In this document: piece by piece, positions 40,720-50,730 of the stretch
Position numbering within the stretch: the first letter of the stretch is position 1
How the letters are laid out: each line of letters opens with the position of its first letter
Assembly: GCA_963932145.1 (NCBI GenBank)
Contig: OZ010596.1
Span: 86,502,864-86,566,863, forward strand
DNA: 64,000 nt
Direction: 5' to 3'
Source: Acanthosepion lycidas
Taxonomy: Eukaryota > Mollusca > Cephalopoda > Sepiida > Sepiidae
The notes under the pieces: model-generated
What the model was told of the DNA's origin: nothing
The model's input: only the letters and a program-made list of their open reading frames with translations
Database searches by the model: none
Translations under genes and position numbers: made by a program

Positions 40720-40870
40720 GCACTGTCAGAACCACTGCAAGGTAATTTTATGTAATCCTGTACAGTGTTGTTGAAATTGGTTAAAAAATGTAGGAAATCC
40801 GATCCAATATATAAACGAACAGAGACACACACACACGCACAACCTGGGTTTTATAATAAGTATGATTATT
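40720..40870 (+). repeat. Second 3' end of the 40.2 kb repeat
   Basis: TGTTGAAATTGGTTAAAAAA, AGGAAATCCGATCC and TATATAAACGAACAGAGAC match 40525-40615 in order. Confidence 0.75.
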
Positions 40871-40924
40871 TTCTTATTTTTGTTTGGAGTGAATGTTAAA
40901 AATAACAATGATTTTTCCATATAC

Positions 40925-41060
40925 AAGTCCTACTACTTAACCCATAGCTGGGGGAGGAGATAGATTCATACTTTTCCCAAAGGCATTTGTGCATAAGTGA
41001 CTATAACAAACCTAACTGGAATTCAAATTCAGCTCTCCATTTTCTTATTTTGGGTAGCTA
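40925..41060 (-). repeat. SINE family A, truncated
   Basis: Antisense family A words AACCCATAGCTGGG, AGATTCATACTTTTCCCAAA, AACTGGAATTCAAATTCAGC. Confidence 0.65.
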
Positions 41061-41284
41061 TTAAAGGAATTTAAGAATAAACAAAGAATGTTGAAACTAC
41101 TTAAATTGAGCAGTCCATTCATTAAAAACATAAAATTATTGTTTTGTAAACATTCTTCCAGATTATTATTCTTTAAAGCTTCCACAACATTTTTCAGAAT
41201 CAGAAGAGGGTCCTGTTTATAATATTGATACAGTGTCAAATCAATCCCTGATTTTTACAGAGTTACTTGACATAGATGTTATTT

Positions 41285-41580
41285 ACATGTATCAAGTCTG
41301 AAACTGTGTTCACTTTCTGAGTATAAGACATGGGTTCAAATCTCACCATGGTTGATTTGTCAGAGGTGTTGACTTCTTGATGTTATCAGCCTAGGGAGGC
41401 GATCCTAGTATAGAGCACCTATACAAAGTGCTTGAAAATAATACCAGAAATTGGCCTAAGATTTGTGACTGAAATTTGATAGACTGTGCTAGCATGAAAT
41501 CACAAGTCATACTGGCCTTGTTTGAAAATAGATCACACAACTTGATGTGGCTGCTGACAAACCAACCTTAAAGTCAACAT
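41285..41580 (+). repeat. tRNA-derived SINE, family B, copy 1
   Basis: GGGTTCAAATCTCACC serves as B box. The body contains GACTTCTTGATGTTATCAGC, AAAGTGCTTGAAAATAATAC and GAAATTTGATAGACTG, shared with 52180-52480 over about 280 bp. Confidence 0.8.
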
Positions 41581-41711
41581 GCACCTGTATTGGTCAAGAG
41601 AAATAACCTAAATCCCCACCCCCACTGCTTTACGGACAAGTGATGTACTCATTTATGTATCAGTGATTACTTCTTCCAACATGACATAAAATCATCAAGG
41701 ACTATTTTTGG

Positions 41712-41715
<4 letters not shown>

Positions 41716-41778
<63 letters not shown>
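41716..41778. repeat. (TA)n microsatellite
   Basis: Long TA run beside the foldback at 41800. Confidence 0.95.
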
Positions 41779-41779
<1 letters not shown>

Positions 41780-41799
41780 TGTTTATATTTTTATGGATA

Positions 41800-41978
41800 C
41801 AAATATTTAAGTAAATGTTCTGTTTATAATAAACAGTATTAACAACATTTACCGGCCTGAATGTCCGAGAAATTTCATAGAAAATAAATGTCCTCTGAAA
41901 TATGAAATTTCCCGGACATTCAGGCTAGTAAATTCTGTTAATACTGTTTATTATAAACAGAGCATTTATTTAACTATT
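41800..41978. mobile_element. Foldback/MITE-like element
   Basis: Left arm 41801-41878 and right arm 41900-41978 pair through CTGTTTATAATAAACAGTAT, a shared CCTGAATGTCC/GGACATTCAGG and GAAATTTC words. The loop is about 20 bp. The tract CTGTTTATAATAAACAG is itself self-complementary. Confidence 0.88.
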
Positions 41979-42131
41979 TCTATCTATAAATTTAACGTAT
42001 AAACAATAAATATATTAAAACAATTGTTGAACTTAGTCCATTTCCTTATATATATATTTATTATAATATATTGCACATAAAGTGCTGGTGTTAATAAAAT
42101 AGTGTTTGATGTAATATAACAGAGCTTTTAA

Positions 42132-42300
42132 GTATATATCAATAAATACAGACATTTTCCCTCAGTGCTTGCACGACTTGGAGTTTCATGTATGAGACAA
42201 TCTTCAGGTGCAATCTTCAACACCTGAAGATTGTATCATGCATGAAACTATGAGATATGCTAGCAGTGAGGGATAGATAATATGTACATTTACTGATATA
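42132..42300. mobile_element. Foldback element with CTGAAGA...GAAAC words
   Basis: CCCTCAGTGCTTGC on the left pairs with GCTAGCAGTGAGGG on the right, and GACAATCTTCAGGTG with CACCTGAAGATTGT. Each strand carries CCTGAAGATTG followed by CATGAAAC. Its right side meets (TA)n. Confidence 0.8.
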
Positions 42301-42304
42301 TATA

Positions 42305-42306
42305 CA

Positions 42307-42348
<42 letters not shown>
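42305..42348. repeat. (TG)n/(TA)n microsatellite
   Basis: Short TG run then TA run. Confidence 0.93.
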
Positions 42349-42349
<1 letters not shown>

Positions 42350-42352
<3 letters not shown>

Positions 42353-42935
42353 GAGGCATCCCACACTACTTTGTGCTTCGACTTTTGGAGTGTCACTCTA
42401 TCATGGTATTTTAAGATTTTTTAGCTAGAAGAAGTTTGGTTTTGTTTTGTTTTGTTTTACAGCATATCATCCTCCATGGGTTATTCAATACTGACAAAAT
42501 TTTCATTGTTGGTAATATTTTTTTTCCAAAGATTTATTTCTGGTAATATTTTTTCCTTCAAAAATCTATTTCTGGTAAGAATTTTCCTTTGCTGGTAATA
42601 TTTTTTTTCAAAAAATGTATTCCTGGTAATATTTGTTTTCAAAAATGTATTGCTGGTAATAATGTTTTTTTTTACAAAGTATTTCTGGTATTAAAACCTA
42701 TTTTTAGACTTTCATAGTGTTTTGACCCCAAGTTGGGTGTTAACTATTTGCCCATAGCTGGGACCCTAACAGGTGCTACCGCCCTGGGTCAGGGTGGACC
42801 TGGGAACACCAGCAATTTAGAGGTGATTCCACGTACCTCACAACCTCCTGATCAGAGGCCCTGCTGTTGGATGTAGTTTATTGTCTTACCTTGGATGCGG
42901 ATGTAGTCTATCGTCATACCCGGGACAACTGGAAG
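42350..42935 (+). repeat. Double-minisatellite element, copy 1
   Basis: Order on the plus strand: CATATCATCCTCCATGGGTT, then about five units of a roughly 35-bp repeat (TGGTAATATTTTTTTTC plus AAAAATGTATT), then a single-copy middle (GCCCATAGCTGGGACCC, AACAGGTGCTACC, GGGAACACCAGCAATT, CTCCTGATCAGAGGCC), then two units of a 30-bp repeat (GATGTAGTCTATCGTCATAC). Two further copies lie on the minus strand at 46505 and 48335. Not recognised as a known class. Confidence 0.85.
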
Positions 42936-42939
42936 AAGT

Positions 42940-43490
42940 AGTGGCTTGAAAGTGTCCATAATTACAAAGGATTCACCCTAGAGGATATAAGCCAAGCAGC
43001 AGTGGATAAGGCAGATGAGCTAGCACAGTTGCTGGAAGGAGAAGGTTTGGCAAATATGACCCACGATGACGTGGATGAACTGCTGAAGACATATTTAGAT
43101 CCCTTAACTGATGAGGAATTGGTAGAGATGACTAAGTCTGCCAGTGAGGAGGAGGAAGAGGAGCCAGAGACTCCTGGGGGTTAGGAGTAGGAAGTTGGCC
43201 TTACACTTGAGCATCTCACACAAGTTGTGGGAACTATTAAGGAAGTACATAACATGATTGGCAAATGGGACTCACAAGTGATGCATGCAGTTCTGGAATG
43301 CACTTGATGGAGTGATGGAACCCTACAAAAGCCTCCTCATGCAGATGAAAAGAGAGTGCCAGCAACTGCCTATCATAATGTTTTTCAGCCACACATTTAG
43401 AACACCCCCTAGGCTTAGTATGCCTTCAGCAGAAGATGATGTCACACCACCTGAAGACACTTCTATTAAAATCATGCTTTAGAAGAGCAG
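42940..43490 (+). pseudogene. Tigger/pogo-type transposase C-terminus
   Basis: In frame the segment reads NYKGFTLEDISQAAVDKADE, then MTHDDVDELLKTYLDPLTDE, ELVEMTKSASEEEEEEPETP, a stop, then (after frame changes) LTLEHLTQVVGTIKEVHNMI, KSLLMQMKRECQQLPIIMFF and a Ser/Thr/Pro-rich end. This matches the region downstream of the DDE catalytic core in Tigger-like (jerky/pogo) transposases: a helical region, an acidic stretch and a basic QLPI-type tail. The catalytic core and terminal repeats are absent. It abuts the double-minisatellite element upstream. Confidence 0.78.
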
Positions 43491-43524
43491 TAGCCTTTGT
43501 TGGGCAGTACATCTCTCCATTTCT

Positions 43525-43612
43525 CATCATCGAACAAGTTGAATTTTCCTTGGATCACACTAACCTAAGGAAAATAATGCAACTTGTTTGATGATGAAGC
43601 AATGTACATGTA
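43525..43612. repeat. Short inverted repeat downstream of Tigger remnant
   Basis: CATCATCGAACAAGTTG and CAACTTGTTTGATGATG pair around a short loop, with GTACATCTC and AATGTACAT at the ends. It could be the hairpin at a transposon 3' end. Confidence 0.7.
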
Positions 43613-43888
43613 AAAGCTTTGTGTGTGATTTTAATGTACAATAATAAAAAATATATTTGTAACATCTATCTTATTTTCTCTTATTTTGTCTATGTCTAAT
43701 ATATTGGGTAATATAAGTGTAAGTATGTCTAGAGAGATCTTATAATGTCAAAACCATATTTAGAAGGTTGTAAACAGGTTTTCTATGCTCTATGAAAATA
43801 TTTAATTTGTAAATAAAGAATCCTACTTCACAGATATTCACTTATCACAGTAGGATCTGGAAATGATTAACCATGAAAATGAGGAGAC

Positions 43889-43892
<4 letters not shown>

Positions 43893-43948
<56 letters not shown>
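43893..43948. repeat. (TA)n microsatellite
   Basis: Perfect TA run. Confidence 0.95.
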
Positions 43949-43950
<2 letters not shown>

Positions 43951-44154
43951 CAATGAATCATTCATACAAAAAGTAGATTAGTAAAGTTAATGATATAGAA
44001 TGGTGAAATCCTTTCACAAACAAAATTTTAAAGTTTCATTAACTTATAAACCACTCAATGAATGTTATGATCCTTGTTTTTAATAATTATGAGCTGTATA
44101 AGGTTTTTTTTTTTAATATGCAAGTACTTTCAACTGTACATTCAGTCATCCTCA

Positions 44155-44240
44155 GGCATGGAAATTATTTTGTTTTTTAGTGAAATCCAGGTAGCATCTG
44201 AGACATGAAAAATTTTTACTAAAAACAAAATAATTTCCAG
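44155..44240. repeat. Short foldback
   Basis: GGAAATTATTTTGTTTTTTA pairs with TAAAAACAAAATAATTTCC around about 35 bp. Confidence 0.8.
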
Positions 44241-44599
44241 TTAGAATGATACATTTGTCATAAAACTGGGTTCCTAAATACAAAAATTTTTTTATGACTG
44301 TACGTAATAAAGGGGACAAACCAAATTTGAAAAATTCTTGTGCGTGATTGTCTTTCTTTTTTGTTTCTTTAACAATTTATAATCTCTGTGGATATTTACT
44401 TGACAAGTTTGACACAAAGACATAGATATGGGTCTTCAGATTTTAGCTTGATAACTATTGGCCCCTCCCTCTCACAATCTCTATGGCTGTTTGTCTCTTA
44501 CAATTTCTCACCTAATCAATCTATATACATCTCTCTCTTCCTCTCTCTTTCCTATCTTTTTTCACTCTCTCTGTAGAAAACCTAAGAGACATATGATTA

Positions 44600-44950
44600 A
44601 AGCAGTGGCCTAAATATTTTGGGATGCCTGGCAAGATGTGAGTTCAATCCCTGGTTCTGGTTGTGCTGAAAAGTTATATACTCTGGTTAGGTGAAAAATA
44701 CAGAAGGTGAATAAAGCAGATGAGTATAAACAAATAGAGTTATCTCCCCTAAGCTTGGAAAGCAGTATGAGAACAATCTACTCCAGTGGACTGGATAAAG
44801 GGTTAAGTTGGAAATTCCAGGAAGGTTACCCATATACGAAGGAGGACACCTGAAGAATGTCAGAATGTGTGACAGCTGAAACATTGTGAGCATAATAATC
44901 AAGATGAGCATGCTGGTCTGAATAGCAAACCATATAACACCTCTCATTGA
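44600..44950 (+). repeat. tRNA-headed SINE with hammerhead-like core
   Basis: Head: TAAAGCAGTGGCCTAA (A-box-like) and GTGAGTTCAATCCCTGG (B-box-like). Farther down, CTGAAGA (44850-44856) is followed by a stem TGTCA/TGACA (44858-44862 with 44870-44874) and GAAAC (44878-44882), then ATTGTGAGCATAATAATC. CTGAAGA fits the hammerhead CUGANGA rule. A two-base bulge beside stem II and no clear stem I make activity doubtful. Tail words recur at 5865, 7130 and 23620. Confidence 0.55.
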
Positions 44951-44954
44951 TGCT

Positions 44955-45885
44955 GAAATGGATGCTATTTCTACAAATAGACATTTATTACCGTCTGCAG
45001 TTTGTGCTACAGAATAGAGACTTGAAGCAGTTATCTGTTCTTTTTTTAATTTAGTTTTCTTTTATTCTTATTGTTTTGAGTGCTTGAAATATTTTTTGGC
45101 TCACTCTGTGTGATTACATTCTAGCCACCAGCAAAAAAGGTTTGTGGCAATCTCCCCACCCCTACCAGTAAAATAATTATCTAGTCATTTGAGGCTGGTA
45201 GGAAGTGAAATGTTTAGAGGCAATATTTACCTTGCATTCTTTTCATAAAAATGTGGGTGTGGGGTAAACAGTGGGAGTCTACCTATTTTCCTTTCATAGA
45301 TAAACAAAGTGTGTCTGTGCATGTAGAGAGGAGGGAGATAGATACATGGGAATCTTACATAACAGTAGGTGATTTTAAAAGTTAAAAATTCATTTTGTTC
45401 AGTAAAGGATTCTTTTTTTTTTTTTATTTAGGAAAATATTAACTAGGTTCATTGATATAAGGAAAATTATCAATTAATAGATATTTAAACAACTTATCTC
45501 TTGACCAATTCTAGAGTTTTGTGTAATACCACTCATCAACTCTGGTCTGAGGAATATATTGAATTATTACCAGTTATATTTATATTGCACAAGATAAATA
45601 CTAATAGTAGACTTTAAATTTTGAATTTGATATACATACTATGCTAGAGCCCATAAAGAACACTTAAATATTTAGAAGCAGTTCAAATGATACATACATT
45701 TTTTATAATTTTATTGATATATAATATAATATAAAATAAACACAGCAAATTTACCAATGATCATATAATGCAGAAAATAGAGACACTTGATTCTCAGACC
45801 CACCCTCTTTCAGCTTTATATTAATGATCTTCCTAAGAGTATACTCCAATCTTTTGTGAATATCTATGCAAATCCTAGGGGTAAT
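44955..45885. other. Unassigned AT-rich sequence
   Basis: No gene or recognised element. Confidence 0.4.
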
Positions 45886-45889
45886 ATTA

Positions 45890-46135
45890 GCCGTTTCGTT
45901 ACAAGAAAACATTTGGCATTCATTCACCGAGCAACCAGTACTGCTTTCTGTTGAAATTTATAAAATCTTACTCTTCAAACAATTTTTCAGGAAAATACCT
46001 ATTACTGCTCTTTCCATTATTGATGGAGTTTCCTTCCTAACCTTTTATTTGAATTAGTGTCGAATGTCAGCATCTTGATTATGTCATTATTTTCTTTTCA
46101 AGTTACATGTGATATCCATTTTAGCTGATGCTGTT
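45890..46135. repeat. Dispersed repeat, inverted partner of 53855-54130
   Basis: GATGGAGTTTCCTTCCTAACC and ACATGTGATATCCATTTTAG here are reverse complements of words at 53955-53980 and 53885-53905, in matching order and spacing. Confidence 0.7.
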
Positions 46136-46504
46136 GTTGAAAGTCTTTAAGTGATATGGTTTCTATTATTTTGCATGGTTCTTTGTTTGTGATTCTTTAG
46201 CATCAGTTCACAAAGTTCAAAGAAGTATGGTCTTCACAAAGACCCACAAGCTTCACTTGCTTGAAGCCATTTTTAAGCATTGATTTTAGAAAGTGGTTGT
46301 ATACAGTTGATGGTTTAGATATTTCTGAACAGATTTGGAACTATGCACAAGATCCATATGAAAGTCTCTATCTGATAAAACTATTTTAGAATATGACTCA
46401 AGTTTTCTGGTTAACATTTTAGTTTTGTAGCAATTTGTAGTGTTGAGAAAAACTACTTCTAGCACAGCCTTTTCTATGTTCAATTTTCTTATCTCCTATG
46501 CTAA

Positions 46505-47045
46505 ATTGTTTATGGTGTCCTGGGTATGACGATAAACTACATCTGCATCCTCGGTATGATGATAAATTGCATCTGTGTCCTAGGTAAAACAATAAACTAC
46601 ATCTAACAGCAAGGCCTCTGATAAGGAGGTTTTCAGGAGTGTGGAACCACCTCTTAATTGCTGGTGTTCCCAGGTTCACCCTAACCCAGGGTGGCAGCAC
46701 CTGTTAGGGTCCCAGATATGGGCAAATTGTTAACCCCTGAAACTGAGGTAACAAGCATTATAAAAGTGTAAAAATATGTTTTAATATCAGAAATACTTTG
46801 TAAAAAATTATTGCCAGAAATAAATTTTAAAAAACTATTACCAGCAATACGTTTTTGAAAAAAATTATTACCAGCAATATGTTTTTGAAAATAATGTTAC
46901 CAGCTATACAATTTTGAGGAACAAATATTTACAGAAACAGATTTTTGACAAAATAAAAATATTACCAGGAAAAAAAAAAGTTGTCGGCATTAAATGACCC
47001 ATTGAGGTTGATATGCCATAAAACAAAACAAATTGTTTATGATAA
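46505..47045 (-). repeat. Double-minisatellite element, copy 2
   Basis: Reverse orientation of the 42.35 kb element: 30-bp units (46518-46600), the same middle (CCTCTGATAAGGAGG, TTGCTGGTGTTCCCAGG, GGGTCCCAGATATGGGC), then about seven units with ATTACCAGCAATA, and the flank CATTAAATGACCCATTGAGG with TTGATATGCC. Confidence 0.85.
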
Positions 47046-47049
47046 TACA

Positions 47050-47376
47050 ATGATATAGAGGTGCACCTCCCAAATTCTAGATGACCAGAGTCTAGCAGCT
47101 GATCTCTTCTCTGACCAATCTCTAACAACTCAATGAGAGGAAAAACTGGCTGGACATTTTCAGTACCTCATATGTGAAACTAGTAACATTCCATCAGCAC
47201 CGAGTAGACACTGAATTTTCACGTATCTCAATGAATATGTGTTCTCTCAAGGAAGCCCCTTTCCCTGAATGCTTATCGAGACTTAAGCTCTCCCCAAACC
47301 TCATGGAACTTATATGTATGATTCATTACTAAAAGATGCTGGAAAAGTGGTCAGTTTCTTGTACCATTTCAATAAG
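47050..47376. other. Unassigned sequence between two repeats
   Basis: Balanced composition but no recognised domain or repeat beyond a short extension of the copy 2 flank. Confidence 0.35.
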
Positions 47377-47378
47377 TA

Positions 47379-48022
47379 CGGTGCTGTTCGATAAAAGTGA
47401 CTCACCTGATTTTTTTACTAAATGTTCTCTTCTCCGATGAAATGAAAGTTGAGCTAAATTCAAAGGATAAGCGATCTAAAATCTGAAGAAGAAGGAATAC
47501 TTTGATGAGAAGCAGGTGAGTGTTATGACATGGGCACCCCAATCTCCTGGCCTCAACCCCATAGAAAACTTATGGAGCATTATAAAGTACAGGCTCTTGA
47601 GAAAGCAGTTGAGCAACATGCTCCATAAGTTTTCTATGGGGTTGAGGTTAGGAGATTGGAGTCCCCATGTCATAACACTCACCTGCTTCTCATCAAAGTA
47701 TTCCTTCATCAATTTTGTGGGGTTGATTTGCACCCTTTCAGCAGAAGGGAGCAGAAAAGACTCTAAAGTTCTCTTTTACTGCTCACTCCTGAGGGTCTTT
47801 TCAATAGGTTTTGAGAAACCAGTTCCATGAAAAGAAAAGCATCCCCAGAACATTATACTGAACAGATGCTTGACAGTACTTACTGCTAAATTCAAAGAGC
47901 TTTCAAAGCTTCTTCGGATTTTAGATCGCTTATCCTTTGAATTTAGCTCAACTTTCATTTCAGCAGAGAAGAGAACATTTAGTAAAAAAAATCAGGTGAG
48001 TCACTTTTATCGAACAGCACTG
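47379..48022. mobile_element. Foldback element built from Tc1 transposase sequence
   Basis: Both ends carry CGGTGCTGTTCGATAAAAG-type terminal repeats continuing TGACTCACCTGATTTTTTT, with TA on either outer side. Both arms code, in opposite directions, for the same C-terminal part of a Tc1 transposase: the minus frame has EMKVELNSKDKRSK, FWGCFSFHGTGF and VMTWGLQSPNLNPIENLW; the plus frame repeats VMTWAPQSPGLNPIENLW. The plus arm lacks about 240 bp found in the minus arm. The conserved NPIEN motif includes the last catalytic Glu. The arms face each other around about 47600. Confidence 0.88.
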
Positions 48023-48334
48023 TACCTGACTCCTGCTAGGCTTCACCTTTACAAGAGCCACATCAGATTGAAAATGAAGTGCTGCTGCTATATTTGGCCT
48101 GAAGCTGCTCAGTCTTCACTTTCCAAAAGCATCTATGTGGTTTTATAGGTGATGAATTCTTTTCAACCCTACAGCCCCTTACCCACAGAAAAAACATTGC
48201 AAGTCACTCACTATACTATCACTGTTTCCATGGAAAATGATCAGATGAGCTACATTCCTCAGTTCAACTGACTCTAGACCTCACAGGTACAACCTGACAC
48301 ATGATGTACACTGAGACAAACCACCCTCATTCTC

Positions 48335-49030
48335 TTTGTATTTCTTGTCCTGGGTATGACAATAAACTACACCTGCATCCTGGGTATGATGATAAAGTAC
48401 ATCTGCATCCTGGGTATGACGATAAACTACACCCACATTGGGGGTAAGACGATAAACTATGTCCAACAATAAGGCCTCTGATCAGGAGGTTTTGACGAGC
48501 GTGGAACCATCTCTTAATTGCTGGTGTTCCCAGGTCCACTCTGACCTGGAGTGGTAGCACCTGTTAGGGTCCCAGCTATGGACAAATATTTAACCTCAAA
48601 ACTGAGGTAAAAAGCATTATAAAAGTGTAAAAATAGGTTTTAATACCAGAAATACTTTGTAAAAAATGATTACCAGAAATAAATTTTTGGAGAAAAAAAA
48701 AAACTATTACCAGCAATATATTTTTGAAAAAAAAAAATTACTAGCAATATACTTTTGAAAAAAATATTACCAACAATATATTTTTGAAAAAAAAATATTA
48801 GCAGAAATATATTTTTGAAAAAAAAATATTACCAGCAATACGTTTTTGAAAAAAAAAAATATTACCAACAATACATGTTTTAAAATAATATTACCGGCTA
48901 TACATTTTTGAGGAAAAAAATATTACCAGAAATAGATTTTTGACAAAACAACATATTACCAGGAAAGAAAAAAAAGTTGTCGGCATTAAATAACCCAATG
49001 AGGTTGATATACCATAAAACACAACAAACC
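48335..49030 (-). repeat. Double-minisatellite element, copy 3
   Basis: Four 30-bp units (CTGGGTATGACGATAAACTA type, 48345-48465), the shared middle (GCCTCTGATCAGGAGG, GCTGGTGTTCCCAGG, GGGTCCCAGCTATGG), then about ten units with ATTACCAGCAATA and TTTTTGAAAAAAA, then CATTAAATAACCCAATGAGG. Unit numbers differ between the three copies in both minisatellites. Confidence 0.87.
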
Positions 49031-49229
49031 AAAACATCTCTTTGTATTTCATTAGTTTCTTCCCATGAGTCACTTCTTTGTGGAGCTGAATCCCAAGAGG
49101 ATGCTTTCCTGACCACTGAAATCTTAACCTGTCTAGGGTTATCTGTTATCTTTCTCACATATCCTCAGAAACTGTGCTTCTTACCTCTTACTCTTATATT
49201 TAATGAAAAAATAACTCTACCTTGAGTGG

Positions 49230-49735
49230 TTCTTGGGCCTTGAATAGTGTGAACATTTTAAAAAAAAAAACTCTGGAGTCGATTAAGAAATAAGTTATTT
49301 GAATTAATTAACTATTGTGCTCTAAGTCAGTGATTTTTAACCGCCATATCAATCCTTTTAAGTGTGCCATAAAATATTGAAGAAATTGTGAAAATGCAAC
49401 AGGCACAGATTTCACCCTAAATAAGCTGCACAAATAGTTGAATAGAAACATTAAAATAAAGTAAGTTTATATTTGTGGGTGTATTTTTTAAAAATGTATG
49501 GTTTTATTTCATAACATTTAAATGTATAACCTTTAAAAATTTTGTTAAATGTTCCCTGATATTTTCATTTACTCCGAGGAGTGCTGTTGCTTAAAAAGGT
49601 TGAGAAACATTGCTCTAAGTTATCTGTTGAGCACTTTCTTGACCAAAGTTCTGATGGCCTTAAAATATGTTAAATTCTAGTCATTTTCTTTAGTGCATTT
49701 TGGTAGGTCTTATTGATTTGAATTATTATTATATT
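49230..49735. other. Unassigned AT-rich sequence
   Basis: A LINE-tail-like word (CTCTACCTTGAGTGG) stands at 49220; beyond it nothing was recognised. Confidence 0.35.
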
Positions 49736-49739
49736 TATT

Positions 49740-50055
49740 ATAAGGAAAGTATGAAGATCTACAAGAAAAAATGCATAAGATAAGTGGATAAGAAATATGT
49801 TTCTTAACAAAGGGAAATATCAAGGTTTTACTGCTAACACAACTTTGGCATTCCTGGCTAAACTTGGAATGTCTAGACCAGAAAAGAGGAAATATATATG
49901 AAGAGGCTCCAATTTTGGAACAGTGGCTGTGTCTGCAGGAATCTGTGAAGATAACCAAATTGGAGAAATATGAAGATCTGGGAAAAGAATGCAAGTCATA
50001 TGCCTCAGTTTGAATACCAATGCAACTTTGGCATACCTGGCTAAACTTGGAATAT
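49740..50055 (+). repeat. Two diverged direct repeats
   Basis: AACTTTGGCATTCCTGGCTA (49841) and AACTTTGGCATACCTGGCTA (50021), each followed by AACTTGGAAT, lie 180 bp apart, with AAGATCT words upstream of both. Possibly a decayed LINE piece. Confidence 0.55.
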
Positions 50056-50059
50056 CAAC

Positions 50060-50580
50060 ATCTGCAAGGTAATAAATACATAAAGTTTTGGAAGCAGGTG
50101 TTTGCTCATTGATGTGAATTATAGATTGGTTTTATACAGCAGCATGTAGAAGGTAGGGGAGTAGGGTTCAACAGCCCCAGGCATCTATATCAGGAGGGCA
50201 TCCAATCAAAGAGTGAAATAAAAATTTAGTTTTTGAAATTTGAAATAAAGTGTTTATTTCATGTTTCATCTGTTCTTACATATTTAAAATGTCTTCCTTT
50301 CTCACATTTCTCAGTTCTATGCCTTATAGCCTCCCCCCCCATTTGTGTCTTAGGGCGTACAATCAAGGAATATCACCGAACCTCTGCATGCCACTGGTCT
50401 TTATTTTAATTAAATCTCTTTCTAATTCACTCCAACCTGTTGGTCAGGGGCAAACACTATGAAAGGAAAATAAAAATAAAAATGTTGCTCCCTGTGCAGG
50501 GGGTCCAAGTATTACATCCATCTAACAAAACAAATCTCCCCCAAATCTAAAATACAATTTAAATGTTGAAGCCAATCATT
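50060..50580. other. Unassigned stretch
   Basis: Contains a C-run near 50335 and slightly GC-richer DNA at 50330-50460; no gene or family recognised. Confidence 0.35.
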
Positions 50581-50584
50581 ATCG

Positions 50585-50730
50585 CAAAAGCAAAAGAAGA
50601 CAAAAAAACACTGAGTCATGTATCTACCCTGACTGCTTAAAAGGACCCACTTGTGAAACTCTGCTAAAGCAAAAGCAGACAAAAATCATTGAGTCATGTA
50701 TCTACCCTGAGTGCTTAAAAGGACCTGTTT
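50585..50730 (+). repeat. Direct repeat, 79-bp period
   Basis: CTGAGTCATGTATCTACCCTG with TGCTTAAAAGGACC occurs twice (50610 and 50690), preceded both times by AAAGCAAAAG and AGACAAAAA. Confidence 0.85.
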
